DNA of 64,000 bases from Roseomonas sp. AR75 (GCF_005222815.1 NZ_STGB01000001.1:1302001-1366000), one strand, 5' to 3'. Numbered from the stretch's first letter, positions 51,955 through 62,805 are shown. The notes: generated by a model from the sequence alone, not told the origin. Translations and numbers: made by a program.

Positions 51955-53352
51955 ATGACCCCGCCCCGCAATTCCAACGCCATCCGCGACATCGCCAATG
52001 TCCTGCACCCCTACACCGACCACCGCGCCCATGCGCTGGCCGGCCCGCTGGTGATCAGCCGCGGCGAGGGCGTGCGCGTGTTCGACGACCAGGGCAAGGA
52101 ATACATCGAGGCGATGGCCGGCCTGTGGTGCGCCTCGCTCGGCTTCGACAACAAGCGGCTGGTGGATGCCGCCTACAGGCAGATGCAGAAGCTGCCCTTC
52201 TACCACGGCTTCACCGCCAAATCGCATGAGCCGATGATCGACCTGGCGGAGATGCTGATCGAGCGCGCGCCGGTGCCCATGTCCAAGGTGTTCTTCGCCA
52301 ATTCGGGATCGGAGGCGAACGACACCGCGGTGAAGATGATCTGGTACGCCAACAACGCGATGGGGCGGCCGAACAAGAAGAAGATCATCGGGCGGCTGAA
52401 GGGCTATCACGGAATCACCATCGCCTCGGGCTCCATCACCGGGCTGCCGGCGAACCACAAGATGTTCGACCTGCCCGTCTCCGACCGCTTCATCCATGTC
52501 TCGACGCCGCACCACTACCACGGCGCCAATCCCGGCGAGTCCGAGGAGGATTTCGCGACGCGCCTCGCCGAGGAGCTGGACCAGGTGATCCAGCGTGAAG
52601 GCCCCGAGACCGTCGCCGCCTTCTTCGCCGAGCCGGCGATGGGCGCGGGCGGCGTGATCGTGCCGCCCGCCACCTACTACGAGAAGGTGCAGGCTGTGCT
52701 GAAGAAGCACGACGTGCTGTTCGTGGCGGACGAGGTGATCTGCGGCTTCGGGCGCACCGGCAGCTACTGGGGCAGCCAGACCTTCGGCATCGCGCCGGAC
52801 ATCCTGGTCTGCGCCAAGGCGCTGTCCGCCAGCTTCCTGCCGATCAGCGCGGTGATGGTGAACGACCGCGTCTTCCAGGCGCTTGCCGACGGCTCCGCCA
52901 CGATCGGCACCTGGGGCCACGGCTTCACCTATTCGGGCCATCCGGTGCCCGCCGCCGTCGCGGTGGAAACGCTCAAGATCTATGACGAAATGGATGTCGT
53001 CGCGCATGCGAAGCGCGTGGGCGCGCATATGCAGAAGTCGCTGCGCGCCCGCTTCGCCGACCATCCGCTGGTGGGCGAGGTGCGTGGCGTCGGCCTCGTC
53101 GCGGCCATGGAACTGGTGGCGGACAAGCCGACGCATCGCAACTTCGACCCCGGCGCCAAGGTCGGCCCGCGCCTGGCCAAGCTGGCCGAGGGCGAGGGCG
53201 TGATCACGCGCGCCATGGTCAACGACTCCATGGGCTTCTCGCCGCCGCTGATCATCACCGAGGCCGAGGTGGACGAGATGGTCGCCCGCGTCGGCCGCGC
53301 CCTCGATGCGCTGACGGTGCAGCTCCGCCGGGAGAGCATCGCGCTGGTGTGA
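51955..53352 (+). CDS. Class III omega-aminotransferase
   Basis: PLP-dependent transaminase of 465 residues, cytoplasmic. Motifs are FFANSGSEANDTAVKM, FVADEVICGFGRTG and the PLP lysine K288 in CAKALSAS. The family uses pyruvate or 2-oxoglutarate with amines such as beta-alanine, putrescine or 4-aminobutyrate. It starts at 51955 with a GAAGCGAGAG-type site and is monocistronic, with a hairpin 11 bases after the stop. Confidence 0.92.
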   Translation: MTPPRNSNAIRDIANVLHPYTDHRAHALAGPLVISRGEGVRVFDDQGKEYIEAMAGLWCASLGFDNKRLVDAAYRQMQKLPFYHGFTAKSHEPMIDLAEMLIERAPVPMSKVFFANSGSEANDTAVKMIWYANNAMGRPNKKKIIGRLKGYHGITIASGSITGLPANHKMFDLPVSDRFIHVSTPHHYHGANPGESEEDFATRLAEELDQVIQREGPETVAAFFAEPAMGAGGVIVPPATYYEKVQAVLKKHDVLFVADEVICGFGRTGSYWGSQTFGIAPDILVCAKALSASFLPISAVMVNDRVFQALADGSATIGTWGHGFTYSGHPVPAAVAVETLKIYDEMDVVAHAKRVGAHMQKSLRARFADHPLVGEVRGVGLVAAMELVADKPTHRNFDPGAKVGPRLAKLAEGEGVITRAMVNDSMGFSPPLIITEAEVDEMVARVGRALDALTVQLRRESIALV

Positions 53353-53363
53353 CGCCGGCACGC

Positions 53364-53388
53364 GCGGGAGGCGTCCGCCGCCTCCCGC
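53364..53388. terminator. GC-rich stem-loop between convergent genes
   Basis: Perfect ten-base stem GCGGGAGGCG / CGCCTCCCGC with a five-base loop, in the gap between the aminotransferase stop and the convergent polyprenyl synthase stop. No T-tract. Confidence 0.55.
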
Positions 53389-53459
53389 CAGCGACGGGCA
53401 GCCATGACCTTCTCACCGCATCCGGGTCGCCGGGAAAGTCCGCCTGACTTGAGAGTGCT

Positions 53460-54494
53460 TCAGCGCGCGCGGCTGATGCAGAATTCCACGATATCCGCCA
53501 GGGCCCGCTTCTCCGCGCCGTCGGCGAACATCTCCAGCGCCGCCAGCGCCTTCGCGCCGTAATCGCGCGCGCGCCCCACCGTGTCGGCGAAGGCGCGGTG
53601 CTTCTGCATCAGCGCGATCGCGGTCGAGAGATCCGCTTCCGTCTGCTCACGCCCTTCGACCGTGCGGCGCCAGAATTCGCGCTCCTCCTCGCTGCCGCGG
53701 GCGAAGGCCAGCAGCACCGGCAGGGTGATCTTGCCCTCGCGGAAATCGTCGCCGACAGTCTTGCCCAGCCGCTCCTGTTCGGCCGAGTAGTCCAGCGCAT
53801 CGTCGATCAGCTGGAAGGCCACGCCGAGATTGTGGCCATAGGCGCGCAGCGCCGACTGCTCCGCCGCGCCGCATTCGGCGACGACCGCTCCGACTTCGGT
53901 CGCGGCCGCGAACAGCGCGGCGGTCTTGCCCTCGATCACGGCGAGATACTGCGCTTCGGTGCTGCCGGTGTCGTTCTGGATTACCAGTTGCAGCACCTCG
54001 CCTTCCGAGATCGTGGCGGAGGCTTCCGACAGGATGCGCAGCACTTCGAGCGAGCCGTCGGTGACCATCAACTGGAAGGCGCGGGCGAAGAGGAAGTCAC
54101 CGACCAGCACGGAAGGCTTGTTGCCGAACAGCGCATTCGCGCTGGCCTGGCCGCGGCGGAGCGCGCTTTCGTCCACCACGTCGTCATGCAGCAGCGTCGC
54201 GGTGTGGATGAACTCCACGCAGGCGGCCAGCGCCACATGGCGCGTGCCGCGATAGCCCGCCATGCGCGCGGCCGCGAGCGTCAGCAGCGGGCGCAGCCGC
54301 TTGCCGCCGGCCGCGACGATATGCGCGGCAAGCTGCGGGATCAGCGCAACCTCGCTCTGCATGCGCTCGACGATCAGCCGGTTGCAGGCTTCGAGATCGT
54401 CGCGGACGAGTGCCGTGAGCGCCGTGAGCGCATCCTCGCCGGCGGCGGGTGCGACGGGTTCGGCGCTCGCCGGCATTGGCAGATCCACGCTCAC
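53460..54494 (-). CDS. ispB: Polyprenyl (octaprenyl-type) diphosphate synthase
   Basis: Prenyl chain-elongating enzyme of 344 residues that makes the ubiquinone side chain precursor. The first Asp-rich motif is HDDVVDE (D104, D105, D108), the second is DDALD (D231, D232, D235). The GGKRLRP motif is at residues 63-69. These all match the long-chain trans-prenyltransferases. The start is a GTG. It is divergent from the DUF2007 gene, which is a common neighbour arrangement. Confidence 0.92.
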   Translation of the reverse strand: MSVDLPMPASAEPVAPAAGEDALTALTALVRDDLEACNRLIVERMQSEVALIPQLAAHIVAAGGKRLRPLLTLAAARMAGYRGTRHVALAACVEFIHTATLLHDDVVDESALRRGQASANALFGNKPSVLVGDFLFARAFQLMVTDGSLEVLRILSEASATISEGEVLQLVIQNDTGSTEAQYLAVIEGKTAALFAAATEVGAVVAECGAAEQSALRAYGHNLGVAFQLIDDALDYSAEQERLGKTVGDDFREGKITLPVLLAFARGSEEEREFWRRTVEGREQTEADLSTAIALMQKHRAFADTVGRARDYGAKALAALEMFADGAEKRALADIVEFCISRAR

Positions 54495-54602
54495 TTGACC
54501 CCGTTCCAGGTGGCGGCAACCTAGCCCCCGCCCCTGCCAGCGGCAAGCATGGCGGCCCGCCGTGGCAGAGTGGGAAGGAACGGAAGGAACGGGAACAGCG
54601 GG

Positions 54603-54821
54603 ATGCGCGTGCTGATCGCCACCACCGATCCGGTGCGGCTGTCCTTCCTGGTGGCGTTGCTGCGCGACGCGGGATGCACGCCCGTTGTCTTCGATGCCGC
54701 CATCAGCGCCGTGGAGGGCGGCATCGGCATATTCCCCCGCCGCCTCGCCGTGCCGGATGACGAGGCCGCGCAGGCGCTGCGCGTGCTGCGCGAGGCGGGC
54801 GAGACCGAGGGGATGGCGTGA
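54603..54821 (+). CDS. DUF2007 putative signal-transducing protein
   Basis: Small protein of 72 residues. The start RVLIATTDPVRLSFLVALLRDAG and a GGIGIFPRRLAVPDDEAAQA end match the short DUF2007 domain found next to polyprenyl synthase and methyltransferase genes in alphaproteobacteria. The ATG at 54603 fits the conserved start. It overlaps the methyltransferase by four bases (GTGA). Confidence 0.85.
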   Translation: MRVLIATTDPVRLSFLVALLRDAGCTPVVFDAAISAVEGGIGIFPRRLAVPDDEAAQALRVLREAGETEGMA

Positions 54822-55546
54822 GCGACGTCAGCGAGGACAGGCTGCTGGATGGCCGGGTGCGGCTGCGCCAGCCGCGCCAGGGCCTGCGCGCCGGGCATGA
54901 CGCCGTGCTGCTGGCGGCCGCCGTGCCGGCCCGCCCGGACGAGAGCGTGCTGGAACTCGGCTGCGGCACCGGCGCCGCCTTCCTGTGCCTCGCCGCGCGG
55001 GTGCCGGGACTCGCCGTCGTCGCGGTGGAGCGCGAGCCGGAACTTGCCGCGCTGGCGCGGGAGAACGCGGCGCTCAACGGCCTGGCAGACCGTGTGACGG
55101 TCATCGAGGGCGATGTCGCCGATCCCGCGCTGCGCCGCGCGCTGCCGCGCTGCGCGCATGGCTTCGCGAATCCGCCTTATTGGGACGCTGGCACCGCGCC
55201 GCCGACGCGGCTGCGCAGTGCTGCAACCCATGCGGAAGCAGGACTCGACGCCTGGACCGCCTGCCTCGCAGCAGCGGTCGCCCATCGCGGCAGCGCGACC
55301 CTCATCCTGCCGGCCGCGCGGTTCGCCGACGGGCTGGCCGCCCTGGCCGAGGCCGGATTCGGCAGCCCCGCCCTGCTACCGCTCTGGCCCCGCCCCGAGT
55401 CGCTGGCGCGGCGCGTGCTTGTCGCCGCGCGACGCGGCGGGAAGGGGCCGGGGCGGATCCTGCCGGGACTCGTGCTGCATGCGCAGGCGGGGGACAGCCC
55501 GGCGGCGCTCGCGATCCTGCGCGACGCCGCGGCCCTGCCGGTCTGA
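54818..55546 (+). CDS. trmN6: tRNA1(Val) adenine-37 N6-methyltransferase-like (TrmN6)
   Basis: SAM-dependent methyltransferase of 242 residues. The SAM-binding motif VLELGCGTGAAFLC is at about residues 44-57, and the N6-adenine/glutamine catalytic motif N118-P-P-Y121 is clear. TrmN6 modifies A37 of tRNA-Val; the same fold can act on other nucleic acids or proteins. It starts at a GTG overlapping the DUF2007 stop. Confidence 0.85.
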   Translation: MSDVSEDRLLDGRVRLRQPRQGLRAGHDAVLLAAAVPARPDESVLELGCGTGAAFLCLAARVPGLAVVAVEREPELAALARENAALNGLADRVTVIEGDVADPALRRALPRCAHGFANPPYWDAGTAPPTRLRSAATHAEAGLDAWTACLAAAVAHRGSATLILPAARFADGLAALAEAGFGSPALLPLWPRPESLARRVLVAARRGGKGPGRILPGLVLHAQAGDSPAALAILRDAAALPV

Positions 55547-55552
55547 GCCGCG

Positions 55553-55837
55553 CTACTTCTCGTTCGCGTCGGGGTGGCGCAGCAGCCACAGCCTTTCATG
55601 CGCCGCGACAAGGCTTTCCATGTTCTTGCGGCGGTTCACATCCGGCGCCACCGGGCGGCGGGTGAGCATCATCTCCAGGATGCGCAGCAATTCCTCCGCG
55701 ACCTCGTAGTCGCCCTGGTCGCAGGCGTGATGGAACGCGATCAGGATCTTGTCGGAAAGACGCCGCGTGTGGCGCGGCGGACCGGCCGCGGAACGCCCCG
55801 CTTCCCGTGCCGGCGGGCCCCGATCCTCTTCGGACAT
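55553..55837 (-). CDS. Small conserved hypothetical protein (94 residues)
   Basis: Helical protein of 94 residues; the segment LSDKILIAFHHACDQGDYEV and the VAAHERLWLLRHP end look like a conserved alphaproteobacterial protein of unknown role. The ATG at 55837 is preceded by a GGGAGC stretch. It converges on the methyltransferase gene with a six-base gap. No signal peptide or catalytic motif is visible. Confidence 0.7.
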   Translation of the reverse strand: MSEEDRGPPAREAGRSAAGPPRHTRRLSDKILIAFHHACDQGDYEVAEELLRILEMMLTRRPVAPDVNRRKNMESLVAAHERLWLLRHPDANEK

Positions 55838-55963
55838 CAACGAAGCAGCTCCCTTGGCCCCCGGCCGGCAGATGCCGAGGCCTTCAAGATTACATCATAG
55901 CCGCGGATAACGCCCACAGAAACCCTCCGGCCATTTCCAACAGACGATGCCGGTGCCGGCATG

Positions 55964-56635
55964 TCACGCGCCGCGCAACTGGCCGCGCACCGCCGCGGCC
56001 ATGGCTTCCGGCGCCGTCTCCGGCCGGAACAAGGCACGAACGCGGCCATCCGGGCCAACCAGGTAGGTGAAGGAGGAGTGGTCCATCAGATACTGCGTCA
56101 TCTCCGGCCGCTGGACCTTCGCATAATACACGCGATAGGCGCGCGCCGCCGCCGCAACCTGCTCCGGCGTGCCCGTCAGGCCGATCATCCGGGGGTGGAA
56201 ACGGGACACATAGTCGGCCAGGGCCTCGGGCGTGTCGCGCTCCGGGTCCACGCTGACGAACACCGGCGTGACGCGCGCGGCATCCTCGCCCAGAGCGTCC
56301 ATCGCATGCGCCATCACGCCGAGCTCGGTCGGGCAGACATCGGGACAATAGGTGTAGCCGAAATAGACGAGCAGGAACTTCCCGGCGAAGTCCGCCTCGG
56401 TCACCGCCTTGCCGGACTGGTCCACCAGTCGGAACGGCCCGCCCAGCGCCATGCCCTGCGGCATCTGCACGCCGGCGGAGGGGGCGGGCATCCCGCCGCC
56501 GAACAGGCTGGCCACCAGGCGACCGAATGACTCGCCGGGCCCCTCGCCTTCGCCACGGCCGAGCCATGCGGCGGCCCAAAGCCCGCCGAAGAGCACGACC
56601 AGCATGAGCGCGACGATGCGAACCGCTTGCAGCAT
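55964..56635 (-). CDS. SCO1/SenC family copper chaperone
   Basis: Membrane-anchored thioredoxin-like protein of 223 residues. An N-terminal helix anchors it to the inner membrane. The copper-binding pattern is C97-PDV-C101 in YTYCPDVCP with H186 in LMDHSSF. SCO proteins insert copper into cytochrome c oxidase. No oxidase genes are in the window. The gene follows cardiolipin synthase by 42 bases on the same strand. Confidence 0.92.
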   Translation of the reverse strand: MLQAVRIVALMLVVLFGGLWAAAWLGRGEGEGPGESFGRLVASLFGGGMPAPSAGVQMPQGMALGGPFRLVDQSGKAVTEADFAGKFLLVYFGYTYCPDVCPTELGVMAHAMDALGEDAARVTPVFVSVDPERDTPEALADYVSRFHPRMIGLTGTPEQVAAAARAYRVYYAKVQRPEMTQYLMDHSSFTYLVGPDGRVRALFRPETAPEAMAAAVRGQLRGA

Positions 56636-56677
56636 GTCGGAGGAGATAGGCTCCCGGCGCGCCCGCGTCCACCGGCG

Positions 56678-58108
<1,431 letters not shown>

Positions 58109-58208
58109 GGAGGATCAGGGTGGCAGGCTTTGCGCGCGCATGCACGCCAGGGAAGCGGCGCGGGCGTCGTGTTCGACGCCCTGCGGCGGGTTGCGCCGCT
58201 CGCCCTGG

Positions 58209-59264
58209 CTAATGCCGCGGCAGCGCGATCTCCCCCTCCGGCTGCGCGGAGGTGAAGGTGGAATCGGCGAAGGCCTCCTCCCAGGAACCGGCCGTGGAAG
58301 CGCGGGAATACTCCGTTGCGCGGTTCTCGAAGAAGTTCGTGTGCTCCACCGCATTCAGCATCTCGTCGAGCCAGGGCAGCGGGTTCTTCTCGATCCGGTA
58401 GAGCGGCTCGAGGCCGAGCTGCTGCAGGCGGCGATCGGCGATGAAGCGGATGTACCGCTTGGTCTGCGTCGCATCGAGGCCCTGCACGCCGCCGAGCTCG
58501 AAGGCGAGGTCGATGAAGGCGTCCTCGTGGTCCACGATGGTGGAGCAGATCAGGTAGAGGTCGCGCTTCAGTTCCTCCGTCCAGATCTCCGGATTCTCCT
58601 GCACGAAGGTGCGGAACAGGCGGATCACCGACAGGCAATGGAGGGTCTCGTCCCGCACGGACCAGGAGACGATCTGCCCCATGCCCTTCATCTTGTTGAA
58701 CCGCGGGAAGTTCATGAGGATGGCGAAGGAGGCGAAAAGCTGCAGCCCCTCGGTGAAGGCGCCGAAGGCGGCCAGCGTCTTGGCGATCTCGGTCTTGTTC
58801 TCCACCGAGAAGGCCTGCATGTAGTCGTACTTGTCCTTCATCTCCTTGTATTTGAGGAAGGCGGTGTACTCGATCTCCGGCATGCCGATGGTATCGAGCA
58901 GGTGCGAATAGGCCGCGATGTGGATCGTCTCCGTATTGGAGAAGGCCGACATCATCATCAGCACTTCGGTCGGCTTGAAGACCTGGCTGTACTGCTTCAT
59001 GTAGCAGTTGTTCACCTCGACATCCGCCTGGGTGAAGAAGCGGAAGATCTGCGTCAGCAGGTTCTTCTCGGACGGCGTCAAGTTCTTCTGCCAGTCCTTC
59101 ACGTCATCCGCGAGCGGCACCTCCTCCGGCAGCCAATGAATGCGCTGCTGCTGCAGCCACGCCTCATAGGCCCAGGGGTAGCGGAAGGGTTTGTACACCG
59201 GGTTCGCGGTAAGCAGGTCGAAGCGGATCGGCAATTCGTCGCGGGCAGGCGCGTCGTCCGGCAT
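58209..59264 (-). CDS. nrdB: Ribonucleotide-diphosphate reductase, beta subunit
   Basis: Radical-carrying small subunit of class Ia ribonucleotide reductase, 351 residues. The di-iron motif ETIHIAAYSH holds ligands and the radical Tyr; further ligands are in FTQADVEVNN, FTEGLQLF and RDETLHC. Asn/Glu-rich FENRATEYSR near the C-terminus is typical. It follows the 64-residue gene by 41 bases in the nrdA operon. The protein makes the tyrosyl radical that drives reduction of ribonucleotides. Confidence 0.95.
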   Translation of the reverse strand: MPDDAPARDELPIRFDLLTANPVYKPFRYPWAYEAWLQQQRIHWLPEEVPLADDVKDWQKNLTPSEKNLLTQIFRFFTQADVEVNNCYMKQYSQVFKPTEVLMMMSAFSNTETIHIAAYSHLLDTIGMPEIEYTAFLKYKEMKDKYDYMQAFSVENKTEIAKTLAAFGAFTEGLQLFASFAILMNFPRFNKMKGMGQIVSWSVRDETLHCLSVIRLFRTFVQENPEIWTEELKRDLYLICSTIVDHEDAFIDLAFELGGVQGLDATQTKRYIRFIADRRLQQLGLEPLYRIEKNPLPWLDEMLNAVEHTNFFENRATEYSRASTAGSWEEAFADSTFTSAQPEGEIALPRH

Positions 59265-59305
59265 GGGTGCTCTTTCCGGGCCTTGTCAGTCGTTGCGTGG
59301 GAAGG

Positions 59306-59500
59306 TCAGCGCTGCGCGTCAGTCGCGCGCAGCGCCTTAGCCAGATCGCTGGAGATGGAATCAAGATCAGCGATCAGCCGCCGCACCTGTTCCACCGGCC
59401 CGCGCTCGTCGATCATCAGGTCGAGCTGGCGCGAGACATGCGCGCGCCGCGCGGCCAGGCGCAGCGCCTCCGGCTGCGCGGCGGTTTCCGTCACTGGCAT
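59306..59500 (-). CDS. Small coiled-coil-like protein between nrdA and nrdB
   Basis: Protein of 64 residues; the ATG at 59500 lies inside the end of nrdA (10-base overlap). It is rich in Ala, Arg, Leu and Asp with a helical, coiled-coil-like pattern (LDLMIDERGPVEQVRRL). No named family recognised. It could be a subunit-level modulator of the reductase or a neutral passenger. The chain of translational coupling argues for real expression. Confidence 0.6.
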   Translation of the reverse strand: MPVTETAAQPEALRLAARRAHVSRQLDLMIDERGPVEQVRRLIADLDSISSDLAKALRATDAQR

Positions 59501-61362
59501 GCCAGGCACTCCTCGTAGTTCGTCGGATTCGCCGCCGGCGTGACAAGGTTCAGCGAAGGCTGCCCGCCATCCTCCTGGTGCGCCGCCATCACGTCCGACT
59601 GGCCCACCACCTTCTCGCTGATCGCGTCGGCGCGCTGGATCGACAGCGAACGGCAATAATACAGCGACTTCACGCCGCGCTTCCACGCCATCACATGGAT
59701 CTGGTGCAGGTCGCGCTTGTGCACATTGGCCGGCAGGAACAGGTTCACCGACTGCGACTGGCAGATGAAGGGCGCGCGATCCGCCGCATGCTCCACCACC
59801 CAGCGCTGGTCGAGCTCGAAGGCGGTCTTGAAGGTCGCCTTCTCCTGCTCGTCGAGGAAATCGAGGTGCTGCACGCTGCCCTTGCGCACCGTGATCGTGG
59901 TCCAGGTGTCCTCGTCGTCGCGGCCGTGCTTCGCCAGCACCTTCTTGAGATACGGGTTGCGCACGATGTAGCTGCCGGACAGCGTCTTGTGGTTGTACAC
60001 ATTCGCCGCGATCGGCTCGATGCCCGGGCTGGCGCCGCCGCAGATGATCGAGATGGACGCCGTCGGCGCGATCGCGATCTTGTGCGAGAAGCGCTCCATC
60101 ATGTCGTATTCCGCGGCATCCGGGCAAGGCCCGCGCTCCAGCGCCAGTTCCCGCGAAGCGCGGTCGGCACCCTCGCGGACATGCTTGAACATCCGCTTGT
60201 TCCAGCTTTTCGCTACCACGCTCTCGAAGGGCACGTTCAGCGACTGCAGGAAGCTGTGGAAGCCCATCACGCCGAGGCCCACGCTGCGCTCGCGCATCGC
60301 GCTGTAGCGCGCCCGCGCCATCGAATCCGGCGCGGTGTCGATGAAGCTCTGCAGCACGTTGTCCAGGAAGCGCATGACGTCCGGGATGAATTGCGGGTCC
60401 TTGTGCCACTCGAACCAGGTCTCGCAGTTCAGCGAGGACAGGCAGCACACCGCGGTGCGCTCCATGCCGTGCTGGTCGGTGCCGGTCGGCAGCGTGATCT
60501 CGGAGCACAGGTTCGAGGTCTTCACCGCCAGCCCGGCCAGCTTGTGATGCGCGGGCTGCGCGCGGCTCACATGGTCGGAGAAGATGATGTAGGGCTCGCC
60601 GGTCTCGATCCGCGCCGTCAGGATGCGGATCCAGATCGCGCGCGCGGAGACCTTGCGCACCAGCGCGCCATCCTTCGGCGAGACCAGCGCCCATTCCTCG
60701 TCGGCCTCCACCGCGCGCATGAAGGCGTCGGGGATCAGGATGCCGTGGTGCAGGTTCAGCGCCTTGCGGTTCGGGTCGCCGCCGGTCGGGCGGCGCATTT
60801 CGAGGAATTCCTCGATCTCCGGATGGTTCACCGGCAGGTAGCAGGCCGCCGAGCCGCGGCGCAGCGAGCCCTGGCTGATCGCCAGCGTCAGGCTGTCCAT
60901 CACCCGGATGAAGGGGATGACGCCGGAGGTCTTGCCGTTGCGCCCGACCTTCTCGCCGATGCCGCGCAGATTGCCCCAGTAGCTGCCGATGCCGCCGCCC
61001 TTCGCCGCCAGCCAGACATTCTCGTTCCAGAGGCCGACGATGCCCTCCAGGCTGTCCGAAGCCTCGTTCAGGAAGCAGGAGATCGGCAGCCCGCGCGTCG
61101 TCCCGCCATTGGACAGCACGGGCGTGGCCGGCATGAACCAGAGCTTCGAGATGTAGTCGTAGATCCGCTGCGCATGCGCCGCGTCGTCCCCGTAGGCCGA
61201 GGCCACGCGGGCGAACAAATCCTGGTAGGATTCGCCCGGCAGCAGATACCGGTCGTCCAGCGTCGCCTTGCCGAAATCGGTCAGCAGCGCGTCGCGCGAG
61301 CGGTCGATGCGGACCTGGCCGTGGCCTTCAAGCTGGACTGCGTCGAACACGACTACCCCCAT
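59491..61362 (-). CDS. nrdA: Ribonucleotide-diphosphate reductase, alpha subunit
   Basis: Catalytic subunit of class I ribonucleotide reductase, 623 residues. The active-site Cys of ISCFLNE (C96), the NLCSEI and LNCETW stretches and the C-terminal CxxC pair (ECLACQ) are visible. An N-terminal ATP-cone appears to be missing because the protein begins about 90 residues later than E. coli NrdA, with a short unrelated lead. The ATG at 61362 matches the conserved VVVFDAVQLEG start. It heads the operon nrdA-small gene-nrdB, with a NrdR-like site upstream. Confidence 0.93.
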   Translation of the reverse strand: MGVVVFDAVQLEGHGQVRIDRSRDALLTDFGKATLDDRYLLPGESYQDLFARVASAYGDDAAHAQRIYDYISKLWFMPATPVLSNGGTTRGLPISCFLNEASDSLEGIVGLWNENVWLAAKGGGIGSYWGNLRGIGEKVGRNGKTSGVIPFIRVMDSLTLAISQGSLRRGSAACYLPVNHPEIEEFLEMRRPTGGDPNRKALNLHHGILIPDAFMRAVEADEEWALVSPKDGALVRKVSARAIWIRILTARIETGEPYIIFSDHVSRAQPAHHKLAGLAVKTSNLCSEITLPTGTDQHGMERTAVCCLSSLNCETWFEWHKDPQFIPDVMRFLDNVLQSFIDTAPDSMARARYSAMRERSVGLGVMGFHSFLQSLNVPFESVVAKSWNKRMFKHVREGADRASRELALERGPCPDAAEYDMMERFSHKIAIAPTASISIICGGASPGIEPIAANVYNHKTLSGSYIVRNPYLKKVLAKHGRDDEDTWTTITVRKGSVQHLDFLDEQEKATFKTAFELDQRWVVEHAADRAPFICQSQSVNLFLPANVHKRDLHQIHVMAWKRGVKSLYYCRSLSIQRADAISEKVVGQSDVMAAHQEDGGQPSLNLVTPAANPTNYEECLACQ

Positions 61363-61812
61363 GATCAGCCCCGGCCCCCCGAGGCGACTCCCCCATGCCC
61401 GGCACCTTGCCCCCGGCCGGCCCACCGCAACAAGATGTAGTGTTGCCACACTCCCGCGAACACCACCGCTGCGCCGAAGGTTACCCGTTGCATTTTCCCG
61501 CAACCCCGACCTAACCAGCCCATGTTCCCGTTTCGTTCGTTAAAACGCAAGCGCCAATCCGCCTGATCGGCCGAGGTCGCGCGCACCGCCTGCTTCACCG
61601 CAGCCCGCCTCCCCCTTGGACCATGCGCAGGCCCCGCGGCGGAAGGGCCCTTCTCATTCCATCCCCGATGTCCTCGTTATTCACAGCCTGTTCACCCTCC
61701 TCCCGCGGCCGGCGACGATCCGTGCGGGGGCGCCGCGACAGCGCGTCGTCGCGATGGGTTGGCGGGCGGCATCGCAGGACGGAAGATCGCCCGCCCAACC
61801 GGAGAGAACACG
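61363..61812. other. Long intergenic region with nrd promoter
   Basis: A 450-base stretch without a supported gene, between the divergent nrdA and TTT binding-protein genes. It holds the NrdR-like site at 61428-61443, an AT-richer block near 61495-61560 (probable promoter DNA), and the GGAGAGAA ribosome site just before the next gene at 61813. I see no RNA gene or further repeat. Confidence 0.6.
61428..61443 (-). promoter_or_regulatory. Putative NrdR box
   Basis: Read on the minus strand, ACACTACATCTTGTTG fits the NrdR consensus acaCwAtATaTwGtgt at about 12 of 16 positions. It ends 65 bases upstream of the nrdA start. NrdR represses ribonucleotide reductase genes and usually binds two boxes; only one is clear here. 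Confidence 0.5.
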
Positions 61813-62805
61813 ATGCGCCTTTGCACGCCGCTTCCCCGCCGCTCCCTGCTCGCGGCCGCCCCCGCGGCCACCCTGCTCACCCACCCCGCGCGCGCCCAGC
61901 CCGCCTGGCCGACGCGCCCGGTGCGCATCGTCGTGCCCTTCGGCCCCGGCGGCGGCTCCGATGTGACGCTGCGGATCCTCGCCCCGAAGCTGTCGGAAAT
62001 CCTCGGCCAGCCTGTGGTGGTGGAGAACCGGCCGGGCGCCGGCGGCGTGGTCGGCACCGACTATGTCGCGAAGTCGCCGCCCAACGGCGACATCCTGGTG
62101 CAGTCCACGCTGTCCCCCATCGGGCTCGCGCCTGGCCTGCCGGCGCCGATGCCGTTCGATCCGGTGCGCGACCTCACCCCGATCGCGCCGGCCGTCTTCG
62201 TGCCGATCGGCCTCGCGGTGACGACCAAGGGCCTGAACGTCCGCACCGCGCAGGAATTCGTCGACCTGATCCGCGCCAACCCGGGAAAGTACCAGTTCGG
62301 CAGTTCCGGCGTCGGCTCCTCCGGCCACATCGCCGCCGCGACCTTCGCCATCAAGGTTGGCGCGGAGACGGTGCATGTGCCTTATCGCGGCGGCGGGCAG
62401 GTCTTCGCCGCGCTGAACAGCGGCGAGATCCACTATTGCTGCGACATCTCCGCCCTGCTGAAGCCCTTCCACGAGGCCGGCACCGCGCGCGTGCTGTTCA
62501 TGGCGACCGATGAGCGCAGCAGCCTGCTGCCGGACGTGCCGACGGCGCGCGAAGCCGGCATGCCGGAATACAAGGCCTATTCCTGGTTCGGCTTCTTCGG
62601 CCCGCCGGGCCTGCCGCGTCCCATCGTGGACCGCATGGCCGCGGCGGTGGAGCAGGCCGTCTCCGACCCCGCGATGATCGCCCGCTTCGAGCAGGCCGGC
62701 ACGCCGGTGATGCGCGGCTGGACGCCGGAACGCTTCGCCACCTTCGTGCGGGAGGAGAACGCCATGTGGGCGCCGCTGGTGCGCAGCCTCAACATCCGCG
62801 AGTGA
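61813..62805 (+). CDS. TTT (Bug family) substrate-binding protein
   Basis: Periplasmic receptor of 330 residues. The signal region (RRSLLAAAPAATLL) ends near ARAQ and the mature part starts RPVRIVVPFGPGGGSDVTLR with ENRPGAGG. The ATG at 61813 has GGAGAGAA upstream. It closely resembles the partial gene at 63329 (shared ILAPKLSEILGQPVVVENRP), so the two look like a tandem duplication with a small exported protein between them. Confidence 0.92.
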   Translation: MRLCTPLPRRSLLAAAPAATLLTHPARAQPAWPTRPVRIVVPFGPGGGSDVTLRILAPKLSEILGQPVVVENRPGAGGVVGTDYVAKSPPNGDILVQSTLSPIGLAPGLPAPMPFDPVRDLTPIAPAVFVPIGLAVTTKGLNVRTAQEFVDLIRANPGKYQFGSSGVGSSGHIAAATFAIKVGAETVHVPYRGGGQVFAALNSGEIHYCCDISALLKPFHEAGTARVLFMATDERSSLLPDVPTAREAGMPEYKAYSWFGFFGPPGLPRPIVDRMAAAVEQAVSDPAMIARFEQAGTPVMRGWTPERFATFVREENAMWAPLVRSLNIRE

